Source of the DNA: Bin90 sp965214635
Lineage (GTDB): Bacteria; Chloroflexota; Dehalococcoidia; Lucifugimonadales; JADFKI01
NCBI GenBank assembly: GCA_965214635.1
Contig: OZ243964.1
Span: forward strand, 2,294,001-2,358,000
Length of the DNA: 64,000 bases
Direction: 5' to 3'
Part shown: positions 1 through 8,237 of the stretch, in pieces
Layout of the letters: each line of letters opens with the position of its first letter
How positions within the stretch are numbered: the stretch's first letter is position 1
Program-made: the position numbers and the translations under genes
The notes under the pieces: generated by a model
The model's input: the letters and a program-made list of their open reading frames with translations, nothing else
What the model was told of the DNA's origin: nothing
Databases searched by the model: none

Positions 1-2
1 AG

Positions 3-389
3 CGCGGCTACTGGATACTGGGCGATGCCATCCAAGACCTAGAGGTGATAATCCCGAGGTTGGCAGGTGGAGCATCTGGCACAGGCACGCCGTTGCCGCC
101 GCCGTCAGTGCCGGTGTACGCAGGCTGGAACCTGATCCCAGTGCTGGACATCACAGGCAACGCGCTGGACACAGACCACGCGCTAGGCGCGCGGGACTAC
201 CTGCAGAGCCTAGACGATGGGCTGGACTTGGCGCGGGTGCTAGGGTTTGACACGATAACGAACCAGTGGCACACGGTGCTGGCGCCTGAGGGCGACGGCC
301 CCGAGGACGGAGACTTGCAGATAGGTTCGGCGTACTGGATCTTCCTGCGGGCATCTGGCACGCTGGTGCCGGGCGGAGAACTCCGCTAG
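3..389 (+). CDS. C-terminal fragment of a repeat-containing surface/secreted protein
   Basis: The reading frame is open from the left edge of the window, so this is the C-terminal end of a longer protein. The visible 128 residues carry one full copy and the tail of another of a module that begins with GWNLIPV and ends with a YWI-type strand (RGYWILGD at the edge, SAYWIFLRASG near the end), linked by a Pro/Gly-rich segment. Such modules occur as C-terminal domains of large extracellular proteins in Chloroflexota; that is recollection of the family, not a search. No anchor motif or transmembrane segment follows the last module. A strong terminator lies about 110 bp downstream. Exact function unknown. 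Confidence 0.6.
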   Translation, partial: RGYWILGDAIQDLEVIIPRLAGGASGTGTPLPPPSVPVYAGWNLIPVLDITGNALDTDHALGARDYLQSLDDGLDLARVLGFDTITNQWHTVLAPEGDGPEDGDLQIGSAYWIFLRASGTLVPGGELR

Positions 390-500
390 GCAAGGGACAA
401 CACGCTCGCCCCGCTCTGGCAGCACAGCCGGGACGGGGCGAGCCACCCATAACTGTAATCACGGAACCGACTCACTATCACGAACCACGACCTGAAGCGC

Positions 501-533
501 GAACCTCCCCCAGTGTGGGGGAGGTTCTTTTTT
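501..533 (+). terminator. Rho-independent terminator
   Basis: A perfect 12-bp GC-rich stem (501-512 with 516-527, loop GTG) is followed directly by six T residues (528-533). It lies between the surface-protein fragment and aroK and closes the upstream transcript. Confidence 0.9.
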
Positions 534-676
534 AGGAGGGAATGTAGTTGCAGTTGGTTATGTCTGATGCCGCATTTTATGACTAAACTGCCTTTCAGCG
601 CCCGTGTTGCTGTTATTCAGTCCCATATTAGGTTATGATTAATGAGCACTTTTGAACTTGGCGAGAACCGCAGCTT

Positions 677-1246
677 ATGAACGCGAACATATTCGTTACC
701 GGCTTCTCTGGCAGCGGCAAGACCACTGTTGCGCTTGAAGCAGCGCGCCTCTTGGGCTGGCGATTGGTCGACCTTGACCACGCAATCGAGTCTGCGGCTG
801 GTATGTCCATCGACGCTATATTCGCCGAACATGGCGAGCGGCACTTCCGCGCTTTGGAGACGCAAGCACTTCTTGCGGCGTGTGAAGGCGACAGGCAAGT
901 CGTGTCCACGGGCGGCGGCATCATTATGAGCGACGCCAACCGCACTGCAATGGCGGAGAGCGGCATCGTGGTGTGCCTAGAAGCCACGCCGGAGACCATA
1001 TTGGAGCGCGTCAGCGCGCAAAGCACCAGTGATGATGCGGTCGTCCGACCGATGCTGGCAAGCGATGCCCCACTCGAACGCATCCGCTCGCTGAAAGCCC
1101 AACGCCAGCCCAACTATGCCCTCGCACACTGGACGGTTCACACTGACGCGCTGACACCCAAACAGGCGGCGCAGGAAGTTGCTAGGGCTTTTAATATACT
1201 GAGAAGTTGCAGTGATAACGCATCACCGACCGCCAATCGAGACTGA
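677..1246 (+). CDS. aroK: Shikimate kinase
   Basis: Cytoplasmic kinase that phosphorylates shikimate at the 3-position with ATP, the fifth step of the chorismate pathway. The 189-residue length is normal. The Walker A loop GFSGSGKTT is at residues 9-17, the substrate-binding DLD at 32-34, the RALE-type motif near 58-61, the GGG at 79-81, and the lid Arg in RPML near 124. The ATG start directly precedes the conserved N-terminus. The aroB gene follows 21 bp downstream on the same strand, so the two are probably one transcript. The last 15 residues (SDNASPTANRD) lie beyond the usual domain end. Confidence 0.93.
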   Translation: MNANIFVTGFSGSGKTTVALEAARLLGWRLVDLDHAIESAAGMSIDAIFAEHGERHFRALETQALLAACEGDRQVVSTGGGIIMSDANRTAMAESGIVVCLEATPETILERVSAQSTSDDAVVRPMLASDAPLERIRSLKAQRQPNYALAHWTVHTDALTPKQAAQEVARAFNILRSCSDNASPTANRD

Positions 1247-1267
1247 AAGAAAGAGGGAGCGCCCGCC

Positions 1268-2413
1268 TTGCAAACCCATGTCGAACCCGCCAGCCCAATC
1301 GAAACCGTGGACAAGAGCGCCTACGATGACCTCGCTGCTATCGTGCGAACCGCGTCCGGCGATTACCCCATCTGGGTGGGCTGGAACATCCTAGATGAGA
1401 TAGGCGAGCGTGTACGGTCTGTGCTAGACACCAACGCCGCATACATCATCACGGACGAAGGCGCACACCGTCAGGGGCGCCGCGCTCAATTTTCGCTGGA
1501 GGCTGCTGGCATCCCGGCGCACATGTTCATCATGCCCGCCGGCGAAACCCACAAGACGCTAGACACGGTGCGGCTCATCTACGGCTGGCTGGCTGAGCGC
1601 AAGGCTGAGCGTGGCCATCTCGTTGTCGCGGTAGGCGGTGGAGTCGTGGGTGACCTTGCGGGGTTCGTCGCCGCAACATACCTGCGCGGCATGCCTTTCG
1701 CACAGGTCCCGACCACTCTGCTTGCAATGATGGACGCTTCAATCGGCGGCAAGACTGCGGTGGACTTGCCACAGGGCAAGAACCTAGTCGGCGCTTTCTA
1801 TCAGCCGCGCTTCGTGCTGTCGGATGTGAGCACCCTGCGAAGCCTGCCACCGCGAGAACTCGCATCCGGCTGGGCTGAAGCCATCAAGCACGGGCTGATT
1901 GTGGATGAGAAGCTACTCACAGCGTTCGAGACACAAATGCAACCGCTAAGAGCGTTGGAGCCAGACATCGCGACGGGCATCATCCGCCGTAGTGTGGCTA
2001 TCAAGGCGAACATCGTCTCGCAGGACGAGCGCGAAACGCTGGGCATTCGCATCCTGCTCAATTATGGACATACCATCGGACACGCCATCGAATCTGCTAC
2101 GGGTTATCAACGATTTCTGCATGGCGAAGCGGTGAGTATCGGCATGATGGGTGCGGCGTATATTGGCGAGGCGATGGGCATGATGTCTGCCGCAGAGGTG
2201 CGGCGTCAGCGCGCGGTGCTCGCCGGATACAACCTGCCGCTGACCTGCACTGACATGGATTTCGCAGCCGTGAGCGCGGCGATGCTGTCTGACAAGAAGA
2301 CCGCCGGACGCACAATCCGATGGGTGCTGCTAGACGGCATTGGTAACGCCACTACGCGCAACGACATCTCGCCCGCTCTGGTGCAAGACACGCTGCACCG
2401 CCTTGCCCAATAA
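1268..2413 (+). CDS. aroB: 3-dehydroquinate synthase
   Basis: Converts DAHP to 3-dehydroquinate with NAD+ and a divalent metal, the second step of the shikimate pathway. The nucleotide-binding motif GGGVVGDLAGFVA, the LLAMMDASIGGKTAV segment, GWAEAIKHG and the metal ligands in NYGHTIGHAIE and LHGEA are all present and in order. The start is TTG, preceded by GAGGGAG at a suitable distance; the nearby ATG at 1278 is out of frame. The N-terminus is about 30 residues longer than many homologues before the core begins at YPIWVGWN. It follows aroK in an apparent two-gene operon. Confidence 0.93.
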   Translation: MQTHVEPASPIETVDKSAYDDLAAIVRTASGDYPIWVGWNILDEIGERVRSVLDTNAAYIITDEGAHRQGRRAQFSLEAAGIPAHMFIMPAGETHKTLDTVRLIYGWLAERKAERGHLVVAVGGGVVGDLAGFVAATYLRGMPFAQVPTTLLAMMDASIGGKTAVDLPQGKNLVGAFYQPRFVLSDVSTLRSLPPRELASGWAEAIKHGLIVDEKLLTAFETQMQPLRALEPDIATGIIRRSVAIKANIVSQDERETLGIRILLNYGHTIGHAIESATGYQRFLHGEAVSIGMMGAAYIGEAMGMMSAAEVRRQRAVLAGYNLPLTCTDMDFAAVSAAMLSDKKTAGRTIRWVLLDGIGNATTRNDISPALVQDTLHRLAQ

Positions 2414-2975
2414 CTCGCTCGACCACCGCATCCAATGTCTGCAATTCTGCTTTGCAGCAAAGATGCAGAGTTCTGGCGGGGGATGCTTTTGAATTACGCG
2501 CGCCTGTATGGTATGTTACCATTTTCGCGATACGGCGCACTGTAGCTTTATAAGCTCCATCAATCGAGCAGCAGGTTGGCGATGTTTCGTCTAGCGGCAG
2601 GCGGGATGTGCTCGCTTTCGATGCTTGGGAATGCTCTGCTTCCGCCCGACATACGCTGAGAATATGAGGCGAAATGTTCCGGGTTCAATTGGATAGGCTT
2701 GTGATAGGCGGTGCCTCTAATCGAACCTAGCCGGGGATAGAATGGCTGGCTTCTCCCATCTCTTGTGGGCAGCGTCTAGCTGACTGCCGGGCTTGCGATT
2801 GGGTGGGTGGTGCGCTAATCAGGCTGAACTTCGTCAGCGCATCTGTGCATCGAACTAATTCTCGCTGCGCTGAATGAATTCGCAAGCCGAAACGATGCCA
2901 CAGAGCCGCCGCTAATCGGATGCGGGCACGGGGAGCGTAGGCGTGGGCACAACACATCAGGACAGCGGACGATAG
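2414..2975. other. Intergenic stretch with hairpin and unassigned open frame
   Basis: No convincing gene is seen. Just after aroB there is a nested hairpin (2438-2469: TCTGCA/TGCAGA outside, CTTTG-type stem inside) without a T-run. On the minus strand a frame stays open from 2775 to a TGA at 2560-2562. It ends in a plausible C-terminal-looking tail (HIPPAARRNIANLLLD) but lacks a good start, so it may be a gene relic or chance. The rest presumably holds the promoter of the TauE gene, which I cannot locate reliably. Confidence 0.4.
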
Positions 2976-3917
2976 ATGCTCCCCGACTGGCTGACTCCGA
3001 TGACCACGCTCGACTGGCAGGCGCTGCTGACGGTCGAGACAGCAGTGGAGTACATCGCCTTCTTGGTGATGGGGCTTGTAACCGGCATCGTTGGGGTGAT
3101 AATGGGCGTGGGCGGCGGCATATTCATCGTGCCGGCGCTGCGTATTTTCCCCGGCTTCTTTCCCGACATTTTCCCCCCGTTGGATGCCGTGATGGTGTCG
3201 GGGACGACGCTGATGCTAGTTGCGGTCAACGCCGTATCGGGCGGCATCGCATATCGCCGGATGCGCGTGGTGGACAGGCGCAGCGCATATCTGTTTGCCG
3301 CCGCCGCTATCCCCGGGTCGGTTGTTGGGGTGTTCGGGCTGAAGAAAGCGCTGGAAGGGGTGCCCGGCATCTTCGACACGCTGTTCGGCATGCTGCTGCT
3401 GATACTCGCTGTGCGGATACTGATCCAGCAGTTTGAGAGACAGCAGCGGGCATCGATTGCTGCCGCTCGTCGTCAGCGTCTCGTCAGCGGCCATCGGCTC
3501 AGCCGCCGCGTCATCACCACAGAGGCAGGTGTTACATACAGCTATCGCCTGTGGGAAATTGCGGCAGTCGGCGTGAACTTCGTGCTTGGATTCGTTTCCA
3601 GCTTCTTTGGCGTGGGCGGCGGATTCCTGCGTGTGCCGCTGCTAGTGTACCTGTTCAAGTTCCCGGTGCCGGTGGCGGTGTCCACCTCCATTTTCGCCAT
3701 AGCATTCTACGCCCCTGCGGGCGCCATAACCCACATCTATTACGGCCATGTGCAGTGGTTTCCCACATTCGTGCTTATCGGTGCGGGGCTTGTGGTGGGC
3801 AGCCAGATAGGTGCGCGCCTGTCGCTGAGAGTGCGCAGCATGTGGATTATGCGCAGCCTGATGGTGCTGGTAACGATAATGGGCGTGCAGCTCATCGTAC
3901 AAGGTTTGACCGGGTAG
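2976..3917 (+). CDS. TauE/SafE family sulfite/anion exporter (permease)
   Basis: Integral membrane protein of about eight hydrophobic segments, 313 residues. The two inverted halves each carry the family signature GVGGGxxxVP: MGVGGGIFIVP near residue 50 and FGVGGGFLRVP near 215. They are separated by a basic cytoplasmic loop (QQRASIAAARRQR). TauE/SafE proteins export or take up sulfite, sulfoacetate or other organosulfur anions; the substrate cannot be read from the sequence. The ATG follows directly on a GATAG and lacks a clear Shine-Dalgarno. It lies between aroB and tgt with a 113-bp spacer to tgt, and an operon is not certain. Confidence 0.85.
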   Translation: MLPDWLTPMTTLDWQALLTVETAVEYIAFLVMGLVTGIVGVIMGVGGGIFIVPALRIFPGFFPDIFPPLDAVMVSGTTLMLVAVNAVSGGIAYRRMRVVDRRSAYLFAAAAIPGSVVGVFGLKKALEGVPGIFDTLFGMLLLILAVRILIQQFERQQRASIAAARRQRLVSGHRLSRRVITTEAGVTYSYRLWEIAAVGVNFVLGFVSSFFGVGGGFLRVPLLVYLFKFPVPVAVSTSIFAIAFYAPAGAITHIYYGHVQWFPTFVLIGAGLVVGSQIGARLSLRVRSMWIMRSLMVLVTIMGVQLIVQGLTG

Positions 3918-4030
3918 CGCCGAAAATACGAATGCCCTGTATCCCTTGGAGCACAATAAGAATATGCGGCGCAGCGGAGAATGTGATGCGCAACCAAAGA
4001 TATGCGGCGCAGCAGGGATGAGCAACGATA

Positions 4031-5230
4031 ATGCGGATTAACTCGGAAAGAGCGGCGGAGCAGGAGCGTTTCTTTACGCTGGAAGCCGTCGACGGCTGCG
4101 CGCGCGCTGGCACACTGCATACGCCGCACGGCGATGCGCCCACGCCGGCATTCATGCCTGTTGCTACGCAAGGCTCGGTCAAGGCGCTGGATTCGGACGA
4201 CCTCACGAGCGTGGGTGCGCACATCCTGCTCGCCAACACCTACCACCTATACCTACGCCCCGGCGTGGACATCGTGAGCGAACTTGGCGAACTGCACGGC
4301 TTCATGCGCTGGGGCGGGCCGGTTCTCACCGACAGCGGCGGCTTCCAAGCGTTCAGCCTCGAGCATCTACGCAAGATTACAGACGACGCCATCGTCTTCA
4401 AGTCGCACATCGACGGCAGCACACACACCTTCACGCCTGAGTCGGCTATGCTGCATCAGCAGAGACTTGGGGCAGACATCATAATGCCGCTTGACATCTG
4501 CGCCGCATCCGACGGCTCGTACCCTGAAATCGATGCGGCGATGGAGACGACCCACAGGTGGCTGCTGCGCTGCCGCCAAGCGCACACGCGGCAAAGCCAG
4601 CGGCTGTTTGGCATCGTGCAGGGCGGCTTGTTCCCGGATCTTCGCCGCAAGTCTGCCGAGTTCATCACGGATTTGGGCTTCGCAGGTTACTCGCTAGGCG
4701 GGCTGAGCGTGGGCGAATCCAAGCGGGACATGTACGACACCGTGGGCTTCACGACGCCGCTGCTGTCCACAGACGCACCGCGCTACCTGATGGGCGTAGG
4801 CTCGCCCGAAGACCTCGTGGAATGCGTGGCGCGCGGCATAGACATGTTCGACTGCGTGCTGCCCACCCGCATCGCCCGAAACGGGGCGCTCTTCACTGGA
4901 AGTGGCCGCCTCAACATCATGGCAGCCCGATACAGGCGCGCAGACACCCCGATCGAGGAAGGCTGCGACTGCTACACCTGCGAGCGCTACTCAGCGGCAT
5001 ACCTGCATCATCTGTTTCGCGCGCGCGAGCTGCTAGCGTACCGCCTTGCGACTATCCACAACCTGCGTTTCGTCTTGCGTCTGATGGAGCAGATGCGCAC
5101 CGCCATCGCAGGGGGAAGTTTCGCCGAATACCGCCGCCGTTTCCACGAGCGCTTCATACCGCCGGATGAGCAGACCCGCCGCATTCAGAAGCAGAAGTGG
5201 CTGCAAGCCCAAGCGCGCCGCTCGCGCTAA
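4031..5230 (+). CDS. tgt: Queuine tRNA-ribosyltransferase
   Basis: Exchanges guanine-34 of GUN-anticodon tRNAs for preQ1. Key residues are visible: general base Asp101 in TDSGGFQ, the base-specificity segment LDICAASD near 155-161, FGIVQGG near 193-199, nucleophile Asp274 in MFDCVLPTR, and the zinc site Cys312, Cys314, Cys317 and His343. Length 399 is slightly above the usual 370-380 because of a C-terminal basic tail. An AGGGATGAG element lies about 11 bp before the ATG. No queuosine biosynthesis genes are in this window. Confidence 0.93.
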   Translation: MRINSERAAEQERFFTLEAVDGCARAGTLHTPHGDAPTPAFMPVATQGSVKALDSDDLTSVGAHILLANTYHLYLRPGVDIVSELGELHGFMRWGGPVLTDSGGFQAFSLEHLRKITDDAIVFKSHIDGSTHTFTPESAMLHQQRLGADIIMPLDICAASDGSYPEIDAAMETTHRWLLRCRQAHTRQSQRLFGIVQGGLFPDLRRKSAEFITDLGFAGYSLGGLSVGESKRDMYDTVGFTTPLLSTDAPRYLMGVGSPEDLVECVARGIDMFDCVLPTRIARNGALFTGSGRLNIMAARYRRADTPIEEGCDCYTCERYSAAYLHHLFRARELLAYRLATIHNLRFVLRLMEQMRTAIAGGSFAEYRRRFHERFIPPDEQTRRIQKQKWLQAQARRSR

Positions 5231-5328
5231 CAGCGTGGCATATCAACGCCATTCCGCCGCACTAGATTATCAACGCAACTGCGCTAGCATTTTCAGGGCA
5301 CGATTACCGGGTAATGAGCAAAAAGGCG

Positions 5329-5607
5329 CTACCGTCCGCCGGCGACAGCGGGAACGATGCTAACCTCGTCTCCGCTCTTGGTCGGCGTGGCAAGCCCGTC
5401 CAAGAAGCGGACATCCTCGCCATTCACATACACATTCACAAAGTTGCGAAGTGCGCCGTCTTCGTCGCACAACCGCCCTCGTATCCCTGGGAACTTCCCG
5501 TCCAGCGCATCTATTATCGCTGCCAGCGTGTCGCCCTCCACATCCACCTTGTCAGCGCCGTTGGTTACGCGTCTAAGCGGCGTCGGTATCCGCACCGATA
5601 TGCTCAT
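5329..5607 (-). CDS. MoaD/ThiS-family sulfur-carrier-like protein
   Basis: A 92-residue ubiquitin-fold protein. The N-terminal strand MSISVRIPTPLR, the Leu-containing helix IIDALDGKFPG and the C-terminal strand ending in AVAGGR match the MoaD/ThiS family, which carries sulfur as a C-terminal thiocarboxylate on a terminal Gly-Gly. Here one Arg follows the GG, so a trimming step, or a carrier that does not need exposure, must be assumed. It is the last gene of a minus-strand cluster after threonine synthase and a NIL-domain protein. That arrangement suggests a role in amino-acid sulfur transfer rather than molybdopterin synthesis (inference). Confidence 0.85.
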   Translation of the reverse strand: MSISVRIPTPLRRVTNGADKVDVEGDTLAAIIDALDGKFPGIRGRLCDEDGALRNFVNVYVNGEDVRFLDGLATPTKSGDEVSIVPAVAGGR

Positions 5608-5690
5608 TTCTGCTCGTCCTCCAGATAGTCGCTAGTGTTCAGTTGCAGGTTGTTCGTGTGGGGAATTGGCTTCGGGGAATGTCCTGCGCT

Positions 5691-5945
5691 TTAGCCCTCG
5701 ATGAGGTCGCCCGTTACGGGGTCTACGCGCACGCCCGATTGCACCATCCACTCAATGCCGCGGTCGATCTCGTCTTCGTCGCCCTCCAGCTCCAGCGCAA
5801 CCCAGCCCATGTCTTCGACGACATGCGCACGGCGGATGTTGGTAACGATCTCGAAGTTGTGCCCAAGTCGATATATCAACGGCTCGGTTATGAGATTTGC
5901 AGGGAAGGTGATTTTGACGCGCCGCCTAGCCATTACTCTTGCCAT
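5691..5945 (-). CDS. NIL-domain protein
   Basis: An 84-residue protein made almost entirely of a NIL domain, the small ACT-like ligand-binding fold also found at the C-terminus of MetN methionine importers and in some ferredoxins. The pattern VKITFP, EPLIYRLGHNFEIVTNI, then WVALELEGDEDEIDRGIEWM is characteristic. The start overlaps the 3' end of the threonine synthase gene by 20 bp; a second in-frame ATG at 5933 would shorten the overlap to 8 bp. A purine-rich GGAAGAAAGAG precedes the first ATG. The partner genes (thrC-like and ThiS-like) suggest binding of methionine or a related amino acid (inference). Confidence 0.82.
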   Translation of the reverse strand: MARVMARRRVKITFPANLITEPLIYRLGHNFEIVTNIRRAHVVEDMGWVALELEGDEDEIDRGIEWMVQSGVRVDPVTGDLIEG

Positions 5946-7179
5946 CTCTTTCTTCCCGCGTCGCAAGGCTGCCCATGAAGTCTTCGTAGTCCGGGGATGT
6001 GAACACCGGGTCAACAATCTCCTCCACAACCTCTTGCGTCTTAAGCCCGTTGCCCGTGATGTATGCCACGGTAACTTCGTCTGCGCCGATACGCCCGTTC
6101 TGCGCCAGCGTCCGCAATGCGGAGATGACCACGCCTCCCGCCGTTTCGGTAAAGATGCCCTCTGTCTCTGCAAGCAGCTGAATGCCCTCGACGATTTCGG
6201 ATTCGGGCGCTGCTACGGCGCTGCCATGGCTCGCCTCGATGGTCTTGATGGAGTAGAATCCGTCCGCCGGGTTGCCGATGGCGAGGGACTTTGCGAGGGT
6301 GTTTGGGGTAACCGGACGCACATGCGGCGTATCCTCGTCGTAGGCGTTGACGATGGGTGAACAGCCTTCCGCCTGCGCTATGTGCATCCGCGTGTGAGCG
6401 GCGGACTTGATAAGGTCTAGGTCTGCGAGTTCGTTCAGCCCCTTCCAGATCTTGGTGAACAGCGAGCCGGACGCACCCGGCACCACGCACACATCCGGCG
6501 CGCGCCATCCTAGCTGCTCCGCCACCTCATATGCCAAGGTCTTGCTCCCCTCCGAGTAGAATGGGCGCATGTTGATGTTCACGAACGCCCATCGGTGGTT
6601 GTCGGCAAGCTCGCTGCACAGGCGGTTCACCTGATCGTAGGTGCCGTCGACCGCCACGAGAGTTGCGCCGTATATGCCCGCCCCAAGTATCTTGCCCCTT
6701 TCGAGGTCTGACGGGAAGAACACCATCGTGTTCATGCCAGCCTTCGCCCCGTGCGCCGACACCGACCCGGCGAGGTTGCCCGTCGATGCGCAGGCAAGCG
6801 TATCGAACTCGAACTCGAGCGCCTTCGCAGACGCCACCGACACCACCCTATCCTTGAACGAAAATGTCGGGTTCACGCTGTCGTTCTTGATGTAGAGGTT
6901 GTTCAGCCCGAGCGCCCGTCCGAGGTTTTTGGCGTGCACAAGCGGCGTGAAGCCCGTAGCCATATCGAGCGCCATAGTCGCATCCACGGGGAGCAGGTCG
7001 TGGTAGCGCCACATCGTCAGCGGCCCGCGCTCTATATCCTTGCGGCTTATGCAGCGGGCGATGGCGTCGTAGTCATAGCTAACCTCGAGCGGCCCGAAGC
7101 AGAAGTCGCACACATACAGCGGCTCTACGGCGTAATCGCTGCCACACTCGCGGCAGCGCAGGCTCTTTACATGAGACAA
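5926..7179 (-). CDS. thrC: Threonine synthase (PLP fold II), zinc-ribbon type
   Basis: PLP enzyme that normally converts O-phosphohomoserine to threonine. An N-terminal zinc ribbon (CRECG then CDFCFG) is followed by the PLP lysine in NPTFSFKDR, the ASTGNLAGSVSAH loop, and the phosphate-binding region VPGASGSLF. I place the start at the TTG at 7179 because AGAGGA lies nine bases upstream of it; an upstream in-frame TTG at 7200 has no such signal. The gene leads a cluster with the overlapping NIL-domain gene and a ThiS-like carrier. An alternative role as a carrier-dependent homocysteine synthase is discussed in the findings. Length of about 417 is normal. Confidence 0.88.
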   Translation of the reverse strand: MSHVKSLRCRECGSDYAVEPLYVCDFCFGPLEVSYDYDAIARCISRKDIERGPLTMWRYHDLLPVDATMALDMATGFTPLVHAKNLGRALGLNNLYIKNDSVNPTFSFKDRVVSVASAKALEFEFDTLACASTGNLAGSVSAHGAKAGMNTMVFFPSDLERGKILGAGIYGATLVAVDGTYDQVNRLCSELADNHRWAFVNINMRPFYSEGSKTLAYEVAEQLGWRAPDVCVVPGASGSLFTKIWKGLNELADLDLIKSAAHTRMHIAQAEGCSPIVNAYDEDTPHVRPVTPNTLAKSLAIGNPADGFYSIKTIEASHGSAVAAPESEIVEGIQLLAETEGIFTETAGGVVISALRTLAQNGRIGADEVTVAYITGNGLKTQEVVEEIVDPVFTSPDYEDFMGSLATREERDGKSNG

Positions 7180-7418
7180 AGCAGAGTGTCCTCTCGTCAA
7201 ATGTCATCTATACGGCGTTACGGCTGCAAGCATCCTAACCATATGCTAGCAACGCATAAAACAACTGCACCATCATAGCAATCCGACCTTCAGAATGTCA
7301 ATCAACACAGGCTCTTGCCGCCTGTCATCGCGACTGCGTTACCCGTCCGAAGTGCCGATGTAAGGGGGCATCGAAAGCGTGATTTAGTCGCCACTGCGAC
7401 CATTGGAAAACCTCATAC

Positions 7419-7447
7419 CTGACAAACAGTCAAACATCCTCTATACT
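7419..7447 (+). promoter_or_regulatory. Sigma70-type promoter for the Lon-domain gene
   Basis: CTGACA (7419-7424) and TATACT (7442-7447) are separated by exactly 17 bp, giving a predicted start about 30 bp before the ATG at 7485. Sequence match only. Confidence 0.5.
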
Positions 7448-7484
7448 TTACAGACGCATCCGAACGGTCGGAAAGGCTTGTAAA

Positions 7485-8135
7485 ATGCCACTTGAACAAC
7501 GCTCTCTGCCGCTGTTTCCACTCAACACCGTGCTATTCCCCGGCGCAGCGCTGCCGCTCCAGATATTCGAGGAGCGCTACAAGCGCCTGCTGCAAGACTG
7601 CCTAGACGCCGACCGCCGCTTCGGCATCGCGCTCATCAAGTCGGGGAGCGAAACCGGAGAGACGGCTATCCCCTATGCCATCGGCACGGTGGCGCGCATC
7701 ACGCAAGTGAACGAAATCCGACAGGGGCGCTACTTCGTTGCGGTCGCCGGTGAGCGCCGCTTTGAGATTAGCCGTATCATCAAGCGTCGCCCGTATCTTG
7801 TCGCGCAGGCGGAGATTCTGCCTGAAACCGCAGGGGATGTCCTCCCCATCGCGCAGTCCGCCGCAGCGATAGATGCGCTCAACGAATACCTGAGCCTCGT
7901 TATGGGCTTGCAAGGCGGATGGTCGAGCCGAGTTCGTGCTTCGGATGACCCCGCAGCGCTGTCGTACTACATAGCCGAAACGCTGCGGGTGGACTTGAAG
8001 GAGAAGCAAGCGCTCTTGGAGCAGCCGAGTGCGGCTCTGCGCCTAGCGTCCGAAACCGAGATGCTGAAGCGAGACCTGTCCGCCCTGCGCCAACGCGTCG
8101 CCGCGGAACTCCGCAGCAAGTTCAGCCGCCAGTAG
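7485..8135 (+). CDS. LON substrate-binding-domain protein
   Basis: A 216-residue stand-alone version of the N-terminal substrate-binding domain of Lon protease, without ATPase or protease domains. The opening LPLFPLNTVLFPGAALPLQIFEERY-type stretch (residues 8-32) is diagnostic, followed by GTVARITQV and GERRFEI strands and a helical C-terminal half with KEKQALLE. Stand-alone LON-domain proteins are widespread in bacteria; their function is largely unknown. GGAAAGG lies eight bases before the ATG, and a good promoter lies upstream. It stands alone between divergent thrC and the convergent B12-type binding protein. Confidence 0.87.
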   Translation: MPLEQRSLPLFPLNTVLFPGAALPLQIFEERYKRLLQDCLDADRRFGIALIKSGSETGETAIPYAIGTVARITQVNEIRQGRYFVAVAGERRFEISRIIKRRPYLVAQAEILPETAGDVLPIAQSAAAIDALNEYLSLVMGLQGGWSSRVRASDDPAALSYYIAETLRVDLKEKQALLEQPSAALRLASETEMLKRDLSALRQRVAAELRSKFSRQ

Positions 8136-8237
8136 CTGCTGGCAAACACAAGATCTGGCAAGCCGCATCAGGATTGGGGCATCACAATGGGGGCAAGGCG
8201 GCGTTGGGTAGCCGCAAGAGCGCCCAGACTGCGCCCG

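Noticed and set aside
5643..7278. Long plus-strand frames opposite thrC and the NIL gene
   Set aside because: They mirror the real minus-strand genes, as is common at this GC, and show no domain or ribosome site.
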